64,000 bases of DNA. It comes from Astrocystis sublimbata (Eukaryota > Ascomycota > Sordariomycetes > Xylariales > Xylariaceae). The DNA is taken from NCBI GenBank assembly GCA_022453515.1, contig JAJNNY010000018.1, forward strand, positions 620,001 to 684,000, in the 5' to 3' direction. Shown here piece after piece: positions 20,849 through 32,206 of the stretch. A program made the translations under genes and the position numbers. The notes under the pieces are model-generated. The model saw nothing but the letters and a program-made list of their open reading frames with translations, ran no database searches and was not told where the DNA came from. Every line of letters starts with the position of its first letter. Positions within the stretch are counted from its first letter, which is position 1.

Positions 20849-23338
20849 TCAACCTCGTCGAAATGTTTCTTTCACTAGTTGCGAATCCATTGACACAGAG
20901 CAGTTGTCGTGACGCTTTATGAGCGCCTCCAGCTCAGCGATGAGACGTGGCACGTAATTGACGAGAAGATGCTCTCGGGCAAGGCGGTGCTCATATATCC
21001 AACGAAGTGATTGCACAGTGTCAGGTATGCTGTAACTATCCCAAAATGAGCCTCCTTCCAGAGTCCCATCTGTTGGTGAGTGTATTGCGTATACCATGCG
21101 TAAGCCAGGGGGTATTACAAGTACATCGTCCCGCTCAAGAAGAAAGAATCTTTGCTTTCGGTTCGGAATCCAGCCTGGCCCCATTAGACCGAAGGCTTCC
21201 CAGTCTTGAGCCATGTCTTCTTCCCGAATCATAGTAATAAAGATAACGCCGTCAAGGTTGCGCAGCCACAAACCTCCAGCAACACTGAGGCAGGCGCCCG
21301 AGAAAGCACCACGAAGCATCAAATGACTGAAATCCGTGAAGTCTGTCATCGCTGCGGGCTCGTCGCATTTCCCACAGCTTTCGAGCAGTCCATTGAGCAG
21401 ACGGAAACGTGGGAGCATGGTAAAGACGGGTCGGTGAGACCGAGTGATATTGTTTCGCAGTCGCAGAACGACGCCGTTGACATCGCGGCGTTCGAAACGA
21501 TGATCATCAAGGATATGTGTGATACTGTCCGGTTCAAATGTTTCATCATCCATAGAAGATGCTCCTAGGATGGCATCACTGGGTGCATGCTGTAGCAGGG
21601 AGAGAATACGATGAGCCGAATGCATCCCCGAGTCTGTGAAAGTCTCTTTGATTACGATGGGCTTGCGTAAAACTTCTCCGCTCTGCCATGCTTTGAGCAT
21701 TGTGTCAGATGTGGTGTAGAGTACGTCAGCAAGTTCACATGACGGCGCTCGCCCACGTAGCAAGCCACTCCCGGGAGGAGTGTATACTGATGCCCATCTA
21801 GTGGTATGGTGGAGCCATTCGGCTCTCGATACTTTGCGCCAGTCTCCGATGTTGGCTTCCATGGCCTGTAATTCGATCATGCTGTTGTAGAGGGAGATCG
21901 TACTGATATACCTTCTATGGATACTCTCTTCGATTGTCAGACTCTCTGACTGATCTGACTGATTTGACTCTGAAGGAGATGAACTAAGCACTGAACCGAC
22001 GGTTAAATCCGGTGTGCGGAGGGTGGAACAGTTTGAGTCATCGTCCAAGTGTGACGACGCTGGGCTATGTGAAGTAATCGTAGTGGCTACATCACTATTG
22101 TCACGAGCATCAGGGGTAAGAGTGCCTGGACGTTCGAGATCAGATTCTAAACTGGCAGATGGCGGCAGAGATAGACAGTCATGAAAATGCTCATCATCGC
22201 ACTCTGCGTCTAGGCTCAAGCAGGAGTTTGTCCCCAATTGACCCGCCGCAGAAGCAAGGGTTGTATCAAAATCTCGAGCACTGGGCAGTGCAGAATGTGA
22301 GAGTGAAGAGGGCAGCAATGACTGAAGATTCGTGTCCCCGAGTGGAAGATGAGGAGAAAGCCAGTTAGACATTTCGCCGGCATCATTGTTGTTGTTGTTG
22401 TTGTGAACAAGGGACTGCGGCTCTGTCAAGGATCTTGGTTCAATCGGAAGATGGCCAAATCGATGATTGAGTGATGACCCCGAATCTGGTGGCGAGGACG
22501 GGGTATGTTCGTCGCCCCGAGCAGCTAGTAGGCCGAAGCGATCCTTTCGCAAAAGGTAGATGCGGAAATGGTTGGGGCGGAGATCTCGGAGGAGGCTGCC
22601 GGGATCTCCAACGGTGACGGTCCCATCCTGATTGGTGGTCCAATGATTCTCCACATCGACGTCGGGACAAGCCAAAGCCAGAGAGCGGAGATCCAGGTCC
22701 CGATGGGGTTGCAGCGGCGCCTCGATCAGGGTTTTGGCCCGGCCATGCGTAATTGCTTGGCAGTGCCTCTGCAGCAAGACGCAATTGAGGCGTGGCAGGA
22801 AGTCGAGGGCGAAGCGAGGATAGCTGGAGGCACAGGCGCGCAACAGGTTCAGCTGCACCTGGCTGGCCGTGTTCCAGCCATAGTGAAAGACGACGGCCGG
22901 AGACCAAAGGGCAGCAACCAAGGACAGATTCCGGAGGCGGTTAGTTTCGTTGTATGCACGTTTCCGTTTCCTGCTGCTGGTGGTGATGGCGGCAACGCCG
23001 GTGGGCTTGGTCAGGCCCGCCAGACGGAAGAGTTCGTCCCACCGGTGCTGTCTGCCGTTGCCGACACAAGCCAGAGCAGGACATGCGACCTGGGCGACGG
23101 AGGCGAGGGTAAAGATGTGCAGATCCGTACGCTCTCGCTGGTTCAACAGGCCGTCACGGATGACGGCCAACGCCGACTCGGCGGCGGAAGGGTTGTCGGA
23201 CCAGGCCTCGTGGAGGCGCGAGATCCAGGCATGAGTGTCGTGGTTGAAAGAAAGAGGACCAGTCTCGCCAGTCTCGCGAGTCTCGCGGCCAGCGCCAGCC
23301 TCTGCCGAGTCAGCTGTCTCGGCTATCGGCGCTCGCAT
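20849..23338 (-). CDS. JmjC-like fungal protein, metal ligands apparently lost
   Basis: A single-exon gene for 829 residues from ATG 23338. The N-terminal 260 residues are helical and Leu-rich with no family I know. A long Ser/Asn/Asp-rich disordered region (about 270-460) includes an Asn run encoded by repeated gttgtt on the plus strand at about 22386-22402. The C-terminal part (about 640-800) has the fold signature of fungal JmjC-domain proteins: MTDFTDFSHLMLRG, GGLWLRNLDG, DDVLVIPPGLRMVYAIHSP, then GGSFWDSYSI. In catalytic JmjC enzymes an H-x-D/E motif sits where this protein has SGACLSVAGG, and the distal His normally found in the PPG-x-x-H segment is Tyr here. Catalysis is therefore unlikely, and a structural or binding role is inferred. 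It is transcribed away from the MFS transporter gene. Confidence 0.7.
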   Translation of the reverse strand: MRAPIAETADSAEAGAGRETRETGETGPLSFNHDTHAWISRLHEAWSDNPSAAESALAVIRDGLLNQRERTDLHIFTLASVAQVACPALACVGNGRQHRWDELFRLAGLTKPTGVAAITTSSRKRKRAYNETNRLRNLSLVAALWSPAVVFHYGWNTASQVQLNLLRACASSYPRFALDFLPRLNCVLLQRHCQAITHGRAKTLIEAPLQPHRDLDLRSLALACPDVDVENHWTTNQDGTVTVGDPGSLLRDLRPNHFRIYLLRKDRFGLLAARGDEHTPSSPPDSGSSLNHRFGHLPIEPRSLTEPQSLVHNNNNNNDAGEMSNWLSPHLPLGDTNLQSLLPSSLSHSALPSARDFDTTLASAAGQLGTNSCLSLDAECDDEHFHDCLSLPPSASLESDLERPGTLTPDARDNSDVATTITSHSPASSHLDDDSNCSTLRTPDLTVGSVLSSSPSESNQSDQSESLTIEESIHRRYISTISLYNSMIELQAMEANIGDWRKVSRAEWLHHTTRWASVYTPPGSGLLRGRAPSCELADVLYTTSDTMLKAWQSGEVLRKPIVIKETFTDSGMHSAHRILSLLQHAPSDAILGASSMDDETFEPDSITHILDDHRFERRDVNGVVLRLRNNITRSHRPVFTMLPRFRLLNGLLESCGKCDEPAAMTDFTDFSHLMLRGAFSGACLSVAGGLWLRNLDGVIFITMIREEDMAQDWEAFGLMGPGWIPNRKQRFFLLERDDVLVIPPGLRMVYAIHSPTDGTLEGGSFWDSYSIPDTVQSLRWIYEHRLAREHLLVNYVPRLIAELEALIKRHDNCSVSMDSQLVKETFRRG

Positions 23339-25635
23339 AAGGGCCGCTAGTATATAACGATACTGGACAACCGTAACCTGCGTGCCTACCTAGGTAGGTT
23401 AGACCGTCGGACCATCTCCAAGCGCCCGCCCAGTGCTTAAGTCCTAAGCACCCCTCGGCACCCCTCGGCACCCAGCGGGGTACTTGAAGCTATTTCCTGC
23501 TTGAGTTAGTCGGATCTTGGGGCACAGCCTGGGGGTCCGGGGAAGTGGGTGCCTTGGCGCCGCACGGACCTGCCTCGAAGCAGATCTGTTGCTTGCTTTA
23601 CTGATGGCCCGAGCTTCTTGTGGTGGCTAGTAGCTACCTAGTACCAGGGATGGAGGTAGGAGGCCCAGCCGGCCACTCCAGCAGAGCAGAGTGTAGTATG
23701 TAAGCATGGACGTTGGCGGAACTTATACTCAGGCGTGTCGGGCAAGCGGGCTGCTGGCGAACACAGGCGAGCCAGGCAACGGCTTAAGGCACTTCCGATG
23801 CGACTCCAAGAAATCCACCCCGAAGTACGTCGTCGCTTCTTCCAAGGCTTGGGAGCGGGGTGGGAGGACGGCTGTATATAGTACCTAGGTAAGATACAGA
23901 CGGTAGCAGACCCACGTGGCTGCGTCGCTGCGGCGTTCGTGATGGCATCACCCACATGCTCGCACATGGGGCCCGCCATAGGACAGGAGATGCTTCGTAG
24001 CTTCTGCAGGACGCTGACAACCTGGAAGACATTAGGTAACGATAATGACCTTGCTGCGTATTTGCAGCTATGGCATGATGGTATGACCATCTGTCATCGA
24101 TCGGCGCTGCTGAAGGTGCAGCAGGCGAGGCAGGTCCCCTCCTCGCCCTCGGTCCCCATCTCCTCGATGAAGTCGATGATCAGCTGAGAATGGACTCGTA
24201 CAGTAGAGCCCGCGATCCCGCCTGCAACCATGATCGAATAGCCTAGTCCCTACATGGTAGCGGCACCAAGCCGCGGACCAACCCATGCGGCTTGCGGCGT
24301 GCGGAGCCACTTAAGCAGCTTAATCAGCAGGGAGTTTGTTGAGAGATGGCATGCAAATGCGAGAATTAGCGGGTTTCCACTACCGCTCATGATTGTGTTA
24401 ACAGCATGTAGTAAACAGCATAGGTCGCACAATGACGAGAAAACTTCCCCTTAGAATAGGTATTGGATCGTAGCAAATAACCTTAATAGGTTCCCGACCG
24501 TGGGAATAGAGTAAAGTACCTATGCTCGTCCATGTCCAGGTATAGCCCTATCTCGCCCTATGTACATCGGATAAGCTACAGGGATGCTCCTTATAGTTGG
24601 GCGAATAGCACACCCCTGTTGGTTTCCTATCCGTCAGCAGTGCCCCACCAAAAATAAGCTACAAACAAGAGACTTAGTAGGTCTTGTTATTTATTTAGGC
24701 TATGGACTTTTAAGCTGTGTTTTTCCTTTTCTATTGAGACAAGGTTAGATATTTCTTATCAATTAGCAAGGGTGGTAAGTTTTGGCGCTGCAATGGGATT
24801 TGACGCATATCAATCCGACCCGATAGTAAGTAGGTAGTTTGCGAAGTTCGCACTAGTTTCGCCATTCGCTATAGGTGGGGTCGGGGTGGGCGAGTACATG
24901 GTAGGCCCCACCTTGGCAGTCGCAGGTGTGGTGGTTGGCTGGCTCGGTTGGCAGGTCGAAGCGCTCCATATTTAAAAGGACGGGTCCAATTCGATTAAGC
25001 GGCTCCAAAGCTCGACTCCCGTCTCGGCTCTCGAGCAGCAAGCAACAATTTCCCCCGTTTCTTTTTTACACCAAAAATATGCGGCTCCCGTAACTCACCC
25101 AATGACAAGAAAGGAGATTGATTGGTGCCTCGCTGCGGCTGGTCAGAAACACTGCACAAGGTGCAGATCTAGGTATGTACCTAAGCCTACCTGCCTCAAG
25201 GCGTGGCAAGGTTCCTCGGCTGCGAAACCCTTAGAAGTTAGAGGCGTCCAAAGAGCCCTGCCCGAGTGGCTCGAGTGGTCCGGAATGATGCATAGTCGCT
25301 CGACTAGGCCCCTAAGGTACCTGACATCCGATGCCGAGGAGCGCTTGCAAAGATGCACAAAGGACAGGGCCGTGTAGAAGTGCCTTCTTGCGCTGTGTAA
25401 GTCGGTAAGTAAGTATTTTCCCTCATGTGCACGTGACAAACGCCATTGTCTAGAACCGAGTCCTGGACGTTTCCACCTCTACCTAGGACACTTGACTCTT
25501 CCTTATGACACCAGTGGTCCTGTCCAGAATCAACTCCTCGTTTGAACGTTAAGCGCGCATTCTGCAACACAACATACAGAGCCCCTTGTCGTTCCATTTT
25601 TACCTGCCCGTGGTCCAAACTTCGGCTATGTCAAG
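23339..25635. other. Gene-free stretch of about 2.3 kb between divergent genes
   Basis: Divergent spacer between the JmjC-like gene (-) and the transporter (+). It contains two copies of tacctaggta (23387-23396 and 23882-23891) and a direct repeat of cacccctcgg at about 23450-23469. Overlapping short frames are present but none has a recognisable domain. Confidence 0.55.
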
Positions 25636-27435
25636 ATGGCTACACAGGTAGTTACTGAGACAATGCCCTTCGAGGAGCCGGTCCATGTTCCTATGAAGAG
25701 GAAATCTGATGAGACGGACTCACCTGCTGTGGTGGTATCATCAGACCCCAAACCAGAGGCGCCATCGATGACAAGAGCTCAAACCATCATCGCTATCATT
25801 CAACTTTCCGGCCTCTCTTTATTCAGCAGCTTCTCCAACGGCATAGTTGTCATCGGTCTCCCGGCTATTGCCACCGACCTGCACATAGGGGAAAACTTGC
25901 TGCTGTGGCCGACGTCTGTCTTCTATCTCACAGCAGGGTCAACACTCCTGTTGGCCGGGTCGGTGGCCGATGTGGTCGGCCCCAAGCGTGTAAATCTTGC
26001 GGGCTCACTGCTAAGTGCCGCCTTCTCGCTGGCTGCCGGCTTTGCTCGAACTGGAAATGACATTATTGCATTTCGGGCTATCCAAGGCGTTGCCAATGCC
26101 ATCATCGTACCATCGGCCATCTCAATCGCCTCGACGAACATGAAAGATGGCCGGCCACGAAACCTCGGATTCGCCTGTCTAGGTCTTGCTCAGCCGATAG
26201 GCTTTTCCCTTGGTCTTGTACTTGGAGGCGTGTTCGTCGATACCACCGGATGGCGAACCGCATTTTATTTTAGCGGGGCGGCCACTTTTGCCTTGCTCCT
26301 GGTCGGCTTTTGGGCCTTACCCAAAGACCATTCGCAATCCTCCAAATCGCCTTGGGAACGATTGATTTCTGATATCGACTGGGTTGGTGCCATTGTTGCT
26401 AGCACGGGACTGGCCACCCTCTCCTACGTCTTGTCGTAAGGGCGCATACTTAAACTTGGAGAATAGGGGCTAACTAAACGTGGACAGAACACTGTCAGCA
26501 GATGTTAACAACATTCGTCAGGCTTCCAGCATCGCTCTGCTAGTCATCAGTGGCCTTTCACTTCCAGCTTTCATAGGATGGATGCATTACCAGGTCAAGA
26601 GAGACCGCGTCGCTCTTATTCCAAACTCGCTTTGGCGAAGCTACGTATTTGTCAGCTGTTGTATCATGGTCCTCATCAGCACTTCTGTCACCAATACCAT
26701 GGAGCTGTATGCCAGCTTGTTGTAGGTTGCTATTTTCCTACTTGTTACCTCAGAGAGAATGAAACTGTCGCTAGAATTCGAATTCGCTGACAAAGACGCA
26801 CAGTTTCCAAAATGTCCAAAAGATTTCAGCTCTCGGGGCATCAATTAGAATCTTACCATCACTCATAGCCGGTGCACTTATCAACCTTTCGACAGGACTC
26901 TTCATCAATCGCATGCCAGTTGTTTGGCCGGTGCTCGTATCTTCGTTATTGAGCGCGGGTGGGACTCTTCTTATGGCCTTGATCGACCCAGCATGGCCAT
27001 ATTGGTACGACGCCTTCTTTGCTCAGGTAAGTAATATAACATCTCTCATTTGCAACTAGATACAACACTCGACGTGAATACCACGACTAACGCATTATTT
27101 GATAGGTCCTGACCCCTTTGAGCTGTGACATCCTCTTCACAGTCGGTTTGCTCGTTATCTCCGATGTATTCCCGTCTCACATGCAGGGCCTGAGCGGTGC
27201 AGTATTCCAAACGTGTGCCCAGCTCGGTACTGCCATTGGGCTGAGTGTCACGTCAGTCGTGTCCATTGCCGTAACCAATGATTCTGGGTATGATGACAAA
27301 GAGTCGCCAGATGCCTTACTGGTGGGATATAGAGTAGTATTCTATATTCTGTTTGGATTGATGGTCGTTGTGAGTTTCGTCAGCATCTTTGGCCTGCGGA
27401 AAGTAGGTGTTATTGGCGGTAAGAAGCGCGACTAG
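25636..27435 (+). CDS. MFS multidrug transporter, DHA2 (14-TM) type
   Basis: Four exons: 25636-26435, 26488-26721, 26804-27026 and 27106-27435; 528 residues. After a 50-residue cytosolic N-terminus the protein is almost continuously hydrophobic, consistent with about 14 membrane helices. Motif A of the major facilitator superfamily is visible as GSVADVVGPKRVNLAG between helices 2 and 3, and motif C-like glycines as GLAQPIGFSLGLVLGG in helix 5. DHA2 proteins export drugs or metabolites in exchange for protons at the plasma membrane or vacuole. Its position 2.3 kb from the JmjC-like gene and 6 kb from the synthetase/diiron genes makes it a plausible exporter for that neighbourhood (inference only). 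All exons stay in frame and end in a basic C-terminus. Confidence 0.9.
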
Positions 27436-28859
27436 CCGCAGAAACAGTCTTGCAATCGCAATTGGATGTGCCATCGAAAAGACATCATCTGATCTCATGA
27501 TGATGACGATGACGATGAGTAAGATGATATTACCTCACGGCTAAGCCTATATGTTCTTCACCTATCTAAGATCACATCAATTTACTAGGTAATTAGTTAG
27601 TCATATAATCCGAAAGACATTTGAGCTTTCCTGCTGGGTTCTACCGAATCCTTTAGTCTGAACCTGACTCAGCTGGAGCGTTTGAGTGAGATGGTGACAT
27701 TGAGGCTCGATGTGATCAGGTTGAATATTCCCTTGCAGGTAGCATCACAGTTCGAACCCGTGTAGGGCTGGCTATTGGAGGAATCATGCCCAATAACAGT
27801 ATACTTAGGAAGATCATTTTGCCTGTAGTGTTTCAAATTCTGCGCTCGTCGGCTTCGATATCGAGGTCGTAAGCCTTGTTGCCTGTGCCGCGTCCGAGCA
27901 GGAGCTATGTAGGTCATGCAGGCCAGTAGATTTGTGACTTCGGCAGATAGAAGTACGAAGTATGCCGCACATAAGCAGCTCACCGCTTCTGTGACGCGTA
28001 GTACTGTAGAGTCTTTACGTAAATGCTCATGTGTTGCTGGCCAGAAAGATGACATCCCAAGCCAAAAAGACGACATCCCAAGCATCCAAGGAACGACCTG
28101 CGCCTTGGCCTCTTGCCTTGAGCCGCGGAATGCGCGTCTGACTCAGCCGCTGTGAGATTGATTCGCTGATCGGCCAGAAAGACGTCGATGGTACCACCCC
28201 GAGAAGATCACTGCAGAATGCCGGGGGAAACGTCGAGATCTTAAAGGTCAGGTCTTGGTTGCTTGCATAATGCAGGCCGGCGGGATATCAGGGGCGGGAC
28301 AGGGGTGCGTTGAGCCGACGCAGGCGCACGTTGGGCATGATTGGTGTGGAATGAAGGAGGGCACGAGAGGATTCCAGGTTCCTGGCATTCTGGGCACACA
28401 CCGGACATGCAAAGGACCTACTTGATTAGGTACCCCCGTACCTTTTGTTGTTGTTGTTGTGTAAATTACACAAGCGTGCGGGCAGCCCACGCGGACTTGG
28501 CGGTGAAAATCCCCGTATCAAAATCTCAATATTTCCCACCATCCGCCTGCGGGCGCCACCTACACCGTACACGAGGCCTAGATAGGTATATCCGCACTCG
28601 AGAGCTTTCCCTTGTTCTGCCAGGCCACGGACGTAGTTAAACCCGAATTTCAATTATCAATCCGTTCGTCAGTGGCCCGCCCAGCCGACCGGCCCCATAA
28701 CGAAGCAGAAAGTTTGCCTTGCCTAGGTATTCTGGTGGCTTATACACGAGGGGTATTCTCAAATACCTCCTGGTACGTATGTCTAAGCGCTCGCATGCTC
28801 AGCTAAGCTGTTGACCTGTCTGCTGAGTTTGCGAAAGGGGGAGGGCTAGTTATGACATT
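27436..28859. other. Gene-free stretch
   Basis: Between the transporter and the argininosuccinate synthase relic. Two imperfect copies of gacatcccaagccaaaaag-like sequence lie at about 28049-28085, and a (GTT)n run at about 28444-28458. A minus-strand segment near 27750-27765 resembles a tRNA T-arm but lacks the rest of a tRNA. No gene is seen. Confidence 0.55.
28049..28085 (+). repeat. Short imperfect tandem repeat
   Basis: Two head-to-tail copies of the word gatgacatcccaagc / gacgacatcccaagc separated by caaaaa, giving a unit of about 20 bases. No function is apparent. Confidence 0.6.
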
Positions 28860-29887
28860 GTGATCTTGCTACCAATATTGGCTAGGAAGACGTCGAAGCT
28901 GTTCGCGAGAAAGCTTTGAATATTGGGGTCAGAAGGGTCTATATCAAAGACTTGCGCAAGGAGGGAGGTAGATACTTAGGTAGACATGGCCCAGCAGCCG
29001 CCTACAAACCTTTCTGGCCGCATCATGCCGTGATTATCGGTTCATCGAAGACCGCCACTTCCCAGCCATATTATGCAACACCATCTACGAGAACATCTTA
29101 TCTGCTTGTCACCTACATAGCCCGCCCACTCACGGCCCACTGCCAGATCGCAATGGCACAGAGGGAAGGGTGCTTCGCTGTCGCACACGGTTGTAACGGC
29201 AAGGGGGAATGACCAGATCAGATTCGAGCATGCCTTCTACACATCACAACTCTCCTGAGGATATATGGCAACTTATGACTGGACCCTTCAAGGCCCCCGA
29301 TACTCCCGAAGACTTCGTAGTCACGTTTGAGAAGGACAACGCCGGTGAAGCTTGAGTACGACGGCGGATAGAAGGTGGCCACCGACCCTGCCGACTTGTT
29401 CTTCGCAGCCAACGCCCTCATACCCCGAAATAGTGTGGGCCGTCTGGAATTGACATTGTCGAGAACCACTTCATCGCCCTCAAATCCTCGCGGTTGGTAC
29501 GAGCCACTGGATTTGACCATGCTGCGAGATGCTCATGTTGATCTAGGCCTGGTGCTTGACCATGAGGTATGGGCCCTCCGGGATCAGTTCGTCACCTTCA
29601 ATTACTCGAAGCTGATCTACAACGGTCTTTACTTCTCATCGGGACCAATAGTTCTTGATAGCCAGCCTTATGGCATCGCAGCACACCGTCAACGGAACCG
29701 TCCGTTGCAGGGCATATGAAAGGTACGTTCAGCGTGCCAGGAGGTTGTCCGACACGTCGAAGTTGTACGATGCGAGCGAGAGCTCTACGGGTGAGATCGG
29801 AAAGTTCTCCCCTCAGCATACGTCGGGTCTCATCAGTGTCAATGCTGTTCGGCTTAAGAAGTATGGAGATTTGATCAGATCACTGTG
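28860..29887 (+). pseudogene. Decayed argininosuccinate synthase gene
   Basis: Fragments of argininosuccinate synthase appear in the right order on the plus strand but in different frames. They are: TNIG-stop-EDVEAVREKALNIG (stop TAG at 28883), VYIKDLRKE, a CNTIYENI stretch, YIARPLTAHCQIAMAQREG and AHGCNGKG, NDQIRFEHAFYT, PEDIWQLMTGPFKAPD, EYDGG-stop-KVATDP (TAG at 29369), GIDIVENHFIALKS, HVDLGLVLDHEVWALRDQF, and finally ASQHTVNGTVRCRAYERYV to SVNAVRLKKYG. The ATP-binding N-terminus is missing, about 60 residues between NDQIRFEHAFY and PEDIW are deleted, and an unspliced intron seems to remain after LRKE. Argininosuccinate synthase joins citrulline and aspartate in arginine synthesis, and a working copy is presumably elsewhere. 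The retained intron suggests a DNA-level duplicate and not a retrocopy (inference). Confidence 0.85.
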
Positions 29888-30723
29888 AGTGTGATTTACG
29901 GCATCTCAATAGAGTAGCTTAGCGTTCAAGAAATGGTAAGTAAAATGAAGAACTGGTCATTGTTTGAAACACCATCACCAAGGTGTCATGTTTGCTGTCA
30001 TTCATTAACTGCTCAAGCGATGGAGCATCGCGATACGTGACCTGAGCCTGCACTATCTCATAGTCCTTCAGCTCCACGAGGAATGCTTTGCGCGTAACCT
30101 GTTTGAAGTTTCCGGAGGTGAATACTAAACACGATGACAAGCCAAGTTGCGGCCTGACTTGGAAAATCGTGTAATGTTTTCCGCGCCTAGCTGACAACAG
30201 TGCCCAGGCTAAACACTCGATGGAGCTCTTTCCTACCCAGGTTCCAACTTGCAGCTACTCTTGAGAGTGCCTAACTCCAAATCAAGCCGAGTGCCATGTC
30301 CGTATCGAGTCACTCACTTTACATAGTCTCCACACTCATCTTTCTCAATCAACACTTTATGACTGGAAACCGTAGCCACTGAATGTGCCACTAGCAGGTA
30401 TGCTTATCGATGTGGCTTGTCGGTGGTAGTCGGCCCTGGCTGACTATTGAATCTTCCTAAAGACCAAGTATATAATTAGCGGAGCTCGCGTGAGTTGTCA
30501 ATCAGTGAACCAAATACGAAAAGGCTGACGACTTACTTGCCCTAGAAGCAGTTGGGAGTGCTCCAACTTGAAGTTCCTGGCAAGTCAAGTCACAGAATCC
30601 TTGACCTATCCGTATCACTCAAGTCTCTCCTGTCATTCCTACAAGAGCACCAACTCCAATATCAACCGCGCTCTCGTCGTTTGTAATTGCCGTTTCCTTC
30701 GTCAGGGTCTCCGATCTAATCAT
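29888..30723. other. Intergenic spacer
   Basis: AT-rich. A 92-codon minus frame at 29919-30197 has no recognisable domain. No gene is called. Confidence 0.5.
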
Positions 30724-31170
30724 CTATCCGTCCTTGCAGGTGCGGCGGGGCAAGGTGAAGATGATGGGGCAGTCGTCGCAGCGTGGGACGCGCTTATGCG
30801 GGCACCCGTCGTAGTCTGGGTTAGAGCAGTAGGACCCGCTGCTGTGGTAGCGGCAGTGGCAGCATACGAAGCCAATAGGTTGATGAAGAGTGGACGACTG
30901 CGGCAGACTTTTTCTTCTCGCCATCTTGGACGGGATGAGGCGAGGGTCCTTGGAGAGAGCCGCGAGTGTATGTGTAGGTGTATGGCAGGGCTTATGCGGA
31001 CTCGGTCTTGATGTGAGCGAGGAGGCATATTCCATGTCGTTACGGCGCTCGTGAGGTGATGGACAGTCGGTCGACGTCGATGAGGGGTCGGGCGAGCACG
31101 GTCGCTGCGCACGGGGACTGTCCTTCGGCTTTTCTGTATACCTCTGATGTCTCTGATGTCTTGGTGCCAT
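30724..31170 (-). CDS. Small Cys/His-rich protein
   Basis: 148 residues from the ATG at 31170; an upstream in-frame codon at 31212 would add 14 residues. The N-terminal 100 residues are Ser/Pro/Arg/His-rich and disordered. The C-terminal 45 contain a compact Cys cluster: FVCCHCRY, then CSNPDYDGCPHKRVP, then RCDDC. That spacing would fit one or two zinc knuckles, and similar C-terminal Cys clusters are common in small uncharacterised proteins of filamentous ascomycetes (from memory). No signal peptide. Whether it is expressed is unknown, and the low-complexity N-terminus lowers certainty. Confidence 0.5.
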   Translation of the reverse strand: MAPRHQRHQRYTEKPKDSPRAQRPCSPDPSSTSTDCPSPHERRNDMEYASSLTSRPSPHKPCHTPTHTLAALSKDPRLIPSKMARRKSLPQSSTLHQPIGFVCCHCRYHSSGSYCSNPDYDGCPHKRVPRCDDCPIIFTLPRRTCKDG

Positions 31171-32198
31171 GGTGACAGTTCTACCGGATGAATTTACACT
31201 GATTTCGCGCAAGTTGAGCTGGTGACAAGGCAGACGAGAGGGAGGAAGGATGTCAACCCAATGTTATCGGCATACTGCGGACTGGTCCCGAAATCGCTTC
31301 TAATATAGGCCAATAGTCGGCCTAGGCCGCAAATGCTCTTAGACGGCCATAGTAAAGTGAAAAGACATCGAGACAAGAACATGACTGAGCTCAGTGGAAG
31401 GGATACAAGGCTCACAAGGCAAACTGCGTGATCCTATCTAGGCAGCCAGACTGCTCTGGATTCACCTATCCACGCTCCTCCAGAGCCAACCTTCACCGCC
31501 AACCCCGGCTGTCTCAGCTGAACAAAGAGGCTGTATTGAATGTTGCAATGTACTGCTCTCTGCCAGCATATCCCCTGAATGCTACCAAACTTTGTGAAGT
31601 ATCTATCGTATTTTCTATTACACTGTTTGGTATACCCGGTTAGAACGCTTTTCAAATCATTGTACTGTTTAAACAACAAGCTTTTTGTTCTGTTACCATT
31701 CTACACTAGGGTCCCAGCTAGGCATTGAAGCTATCGCAGGAGTGGTCTGACAAAGAGAAACACGAAGGTAGGAAGGTTACGCCCCGGAAGTCTCATTTCG
31801 TCGGTACTCCAGGATCACTATTCAGTACACGTATGCCCAAGTATCACTGTGATTAGTTGCAGGTGACTCAGCAGCGAGGCCTACAATATGACTCTCGAGG
31901 ACATAAGTCTCAGTGTCAACTGCCCTAGAAGAAGGCCGAGTAGGCCGAAGGGCAAGGCTTTCGCTTGGTACTTGCTCCCCAGTGTGAGAATAGCCTCCGT
32001 CTCTTGTTCACGTAGGGGCTACTAGCAGAACAATCTCTTTGCCTTTTAGAAACAGTCAAGGATTATGCCTCAGGCTTTGCCGAACAGGGGGGGAAGAAGG
32101 AAGAAGTTGTTTGTTACTTTTACATTGCTGATACTCTGTTTGTATGGAAGAGGTTGAACAATAGTGCTGTTCACTTCGCCCTCGTACACTCGATTCTC
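31171..32198. other. Divergent spacer between two small genes
   Basis: About 1 kb separating the Cys/His-rich gene (-) from the basic zinc-ribbon gene (+). No coding frame is convincing. Confidence 0.5.
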
Positions 32199-32206
32199 TA
32201 TAAATA
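32199..32206 (+). promoter_or_regulatory. TATA box of the basic zinc-ribbon gene
   Basis: TATAAATA lies 147 bases upstream of the ATG at 32353 and is followed by a (cat)n/pyrimidine-rich leader free of ATG for the last stretch. It is one of the clearest core-promoter elements in the window. Confidence 0.5.

Noticed and set aside
22568..23350. 260-codon plus frame
   Set aside because: Antisense to the N-terminal part of the JmjC-like gene. It is Gly/Arg-rich with no domain.
27700..27790. tRNA gene on the minus strand
   Set aside because: A T-arm-like hairpin (cacgg-gttcgaa-ctgtg) is present around 27750-27766, but there is no matching acceptor strand, A box or anticodon arm upstream.
28889..29887. 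Retrocopied argininosuccinate synthase
   Set aside because: An apparent unspliced intron after LRKE argues against a processed copy, and no poly-A tract or target-site duplication was seen.
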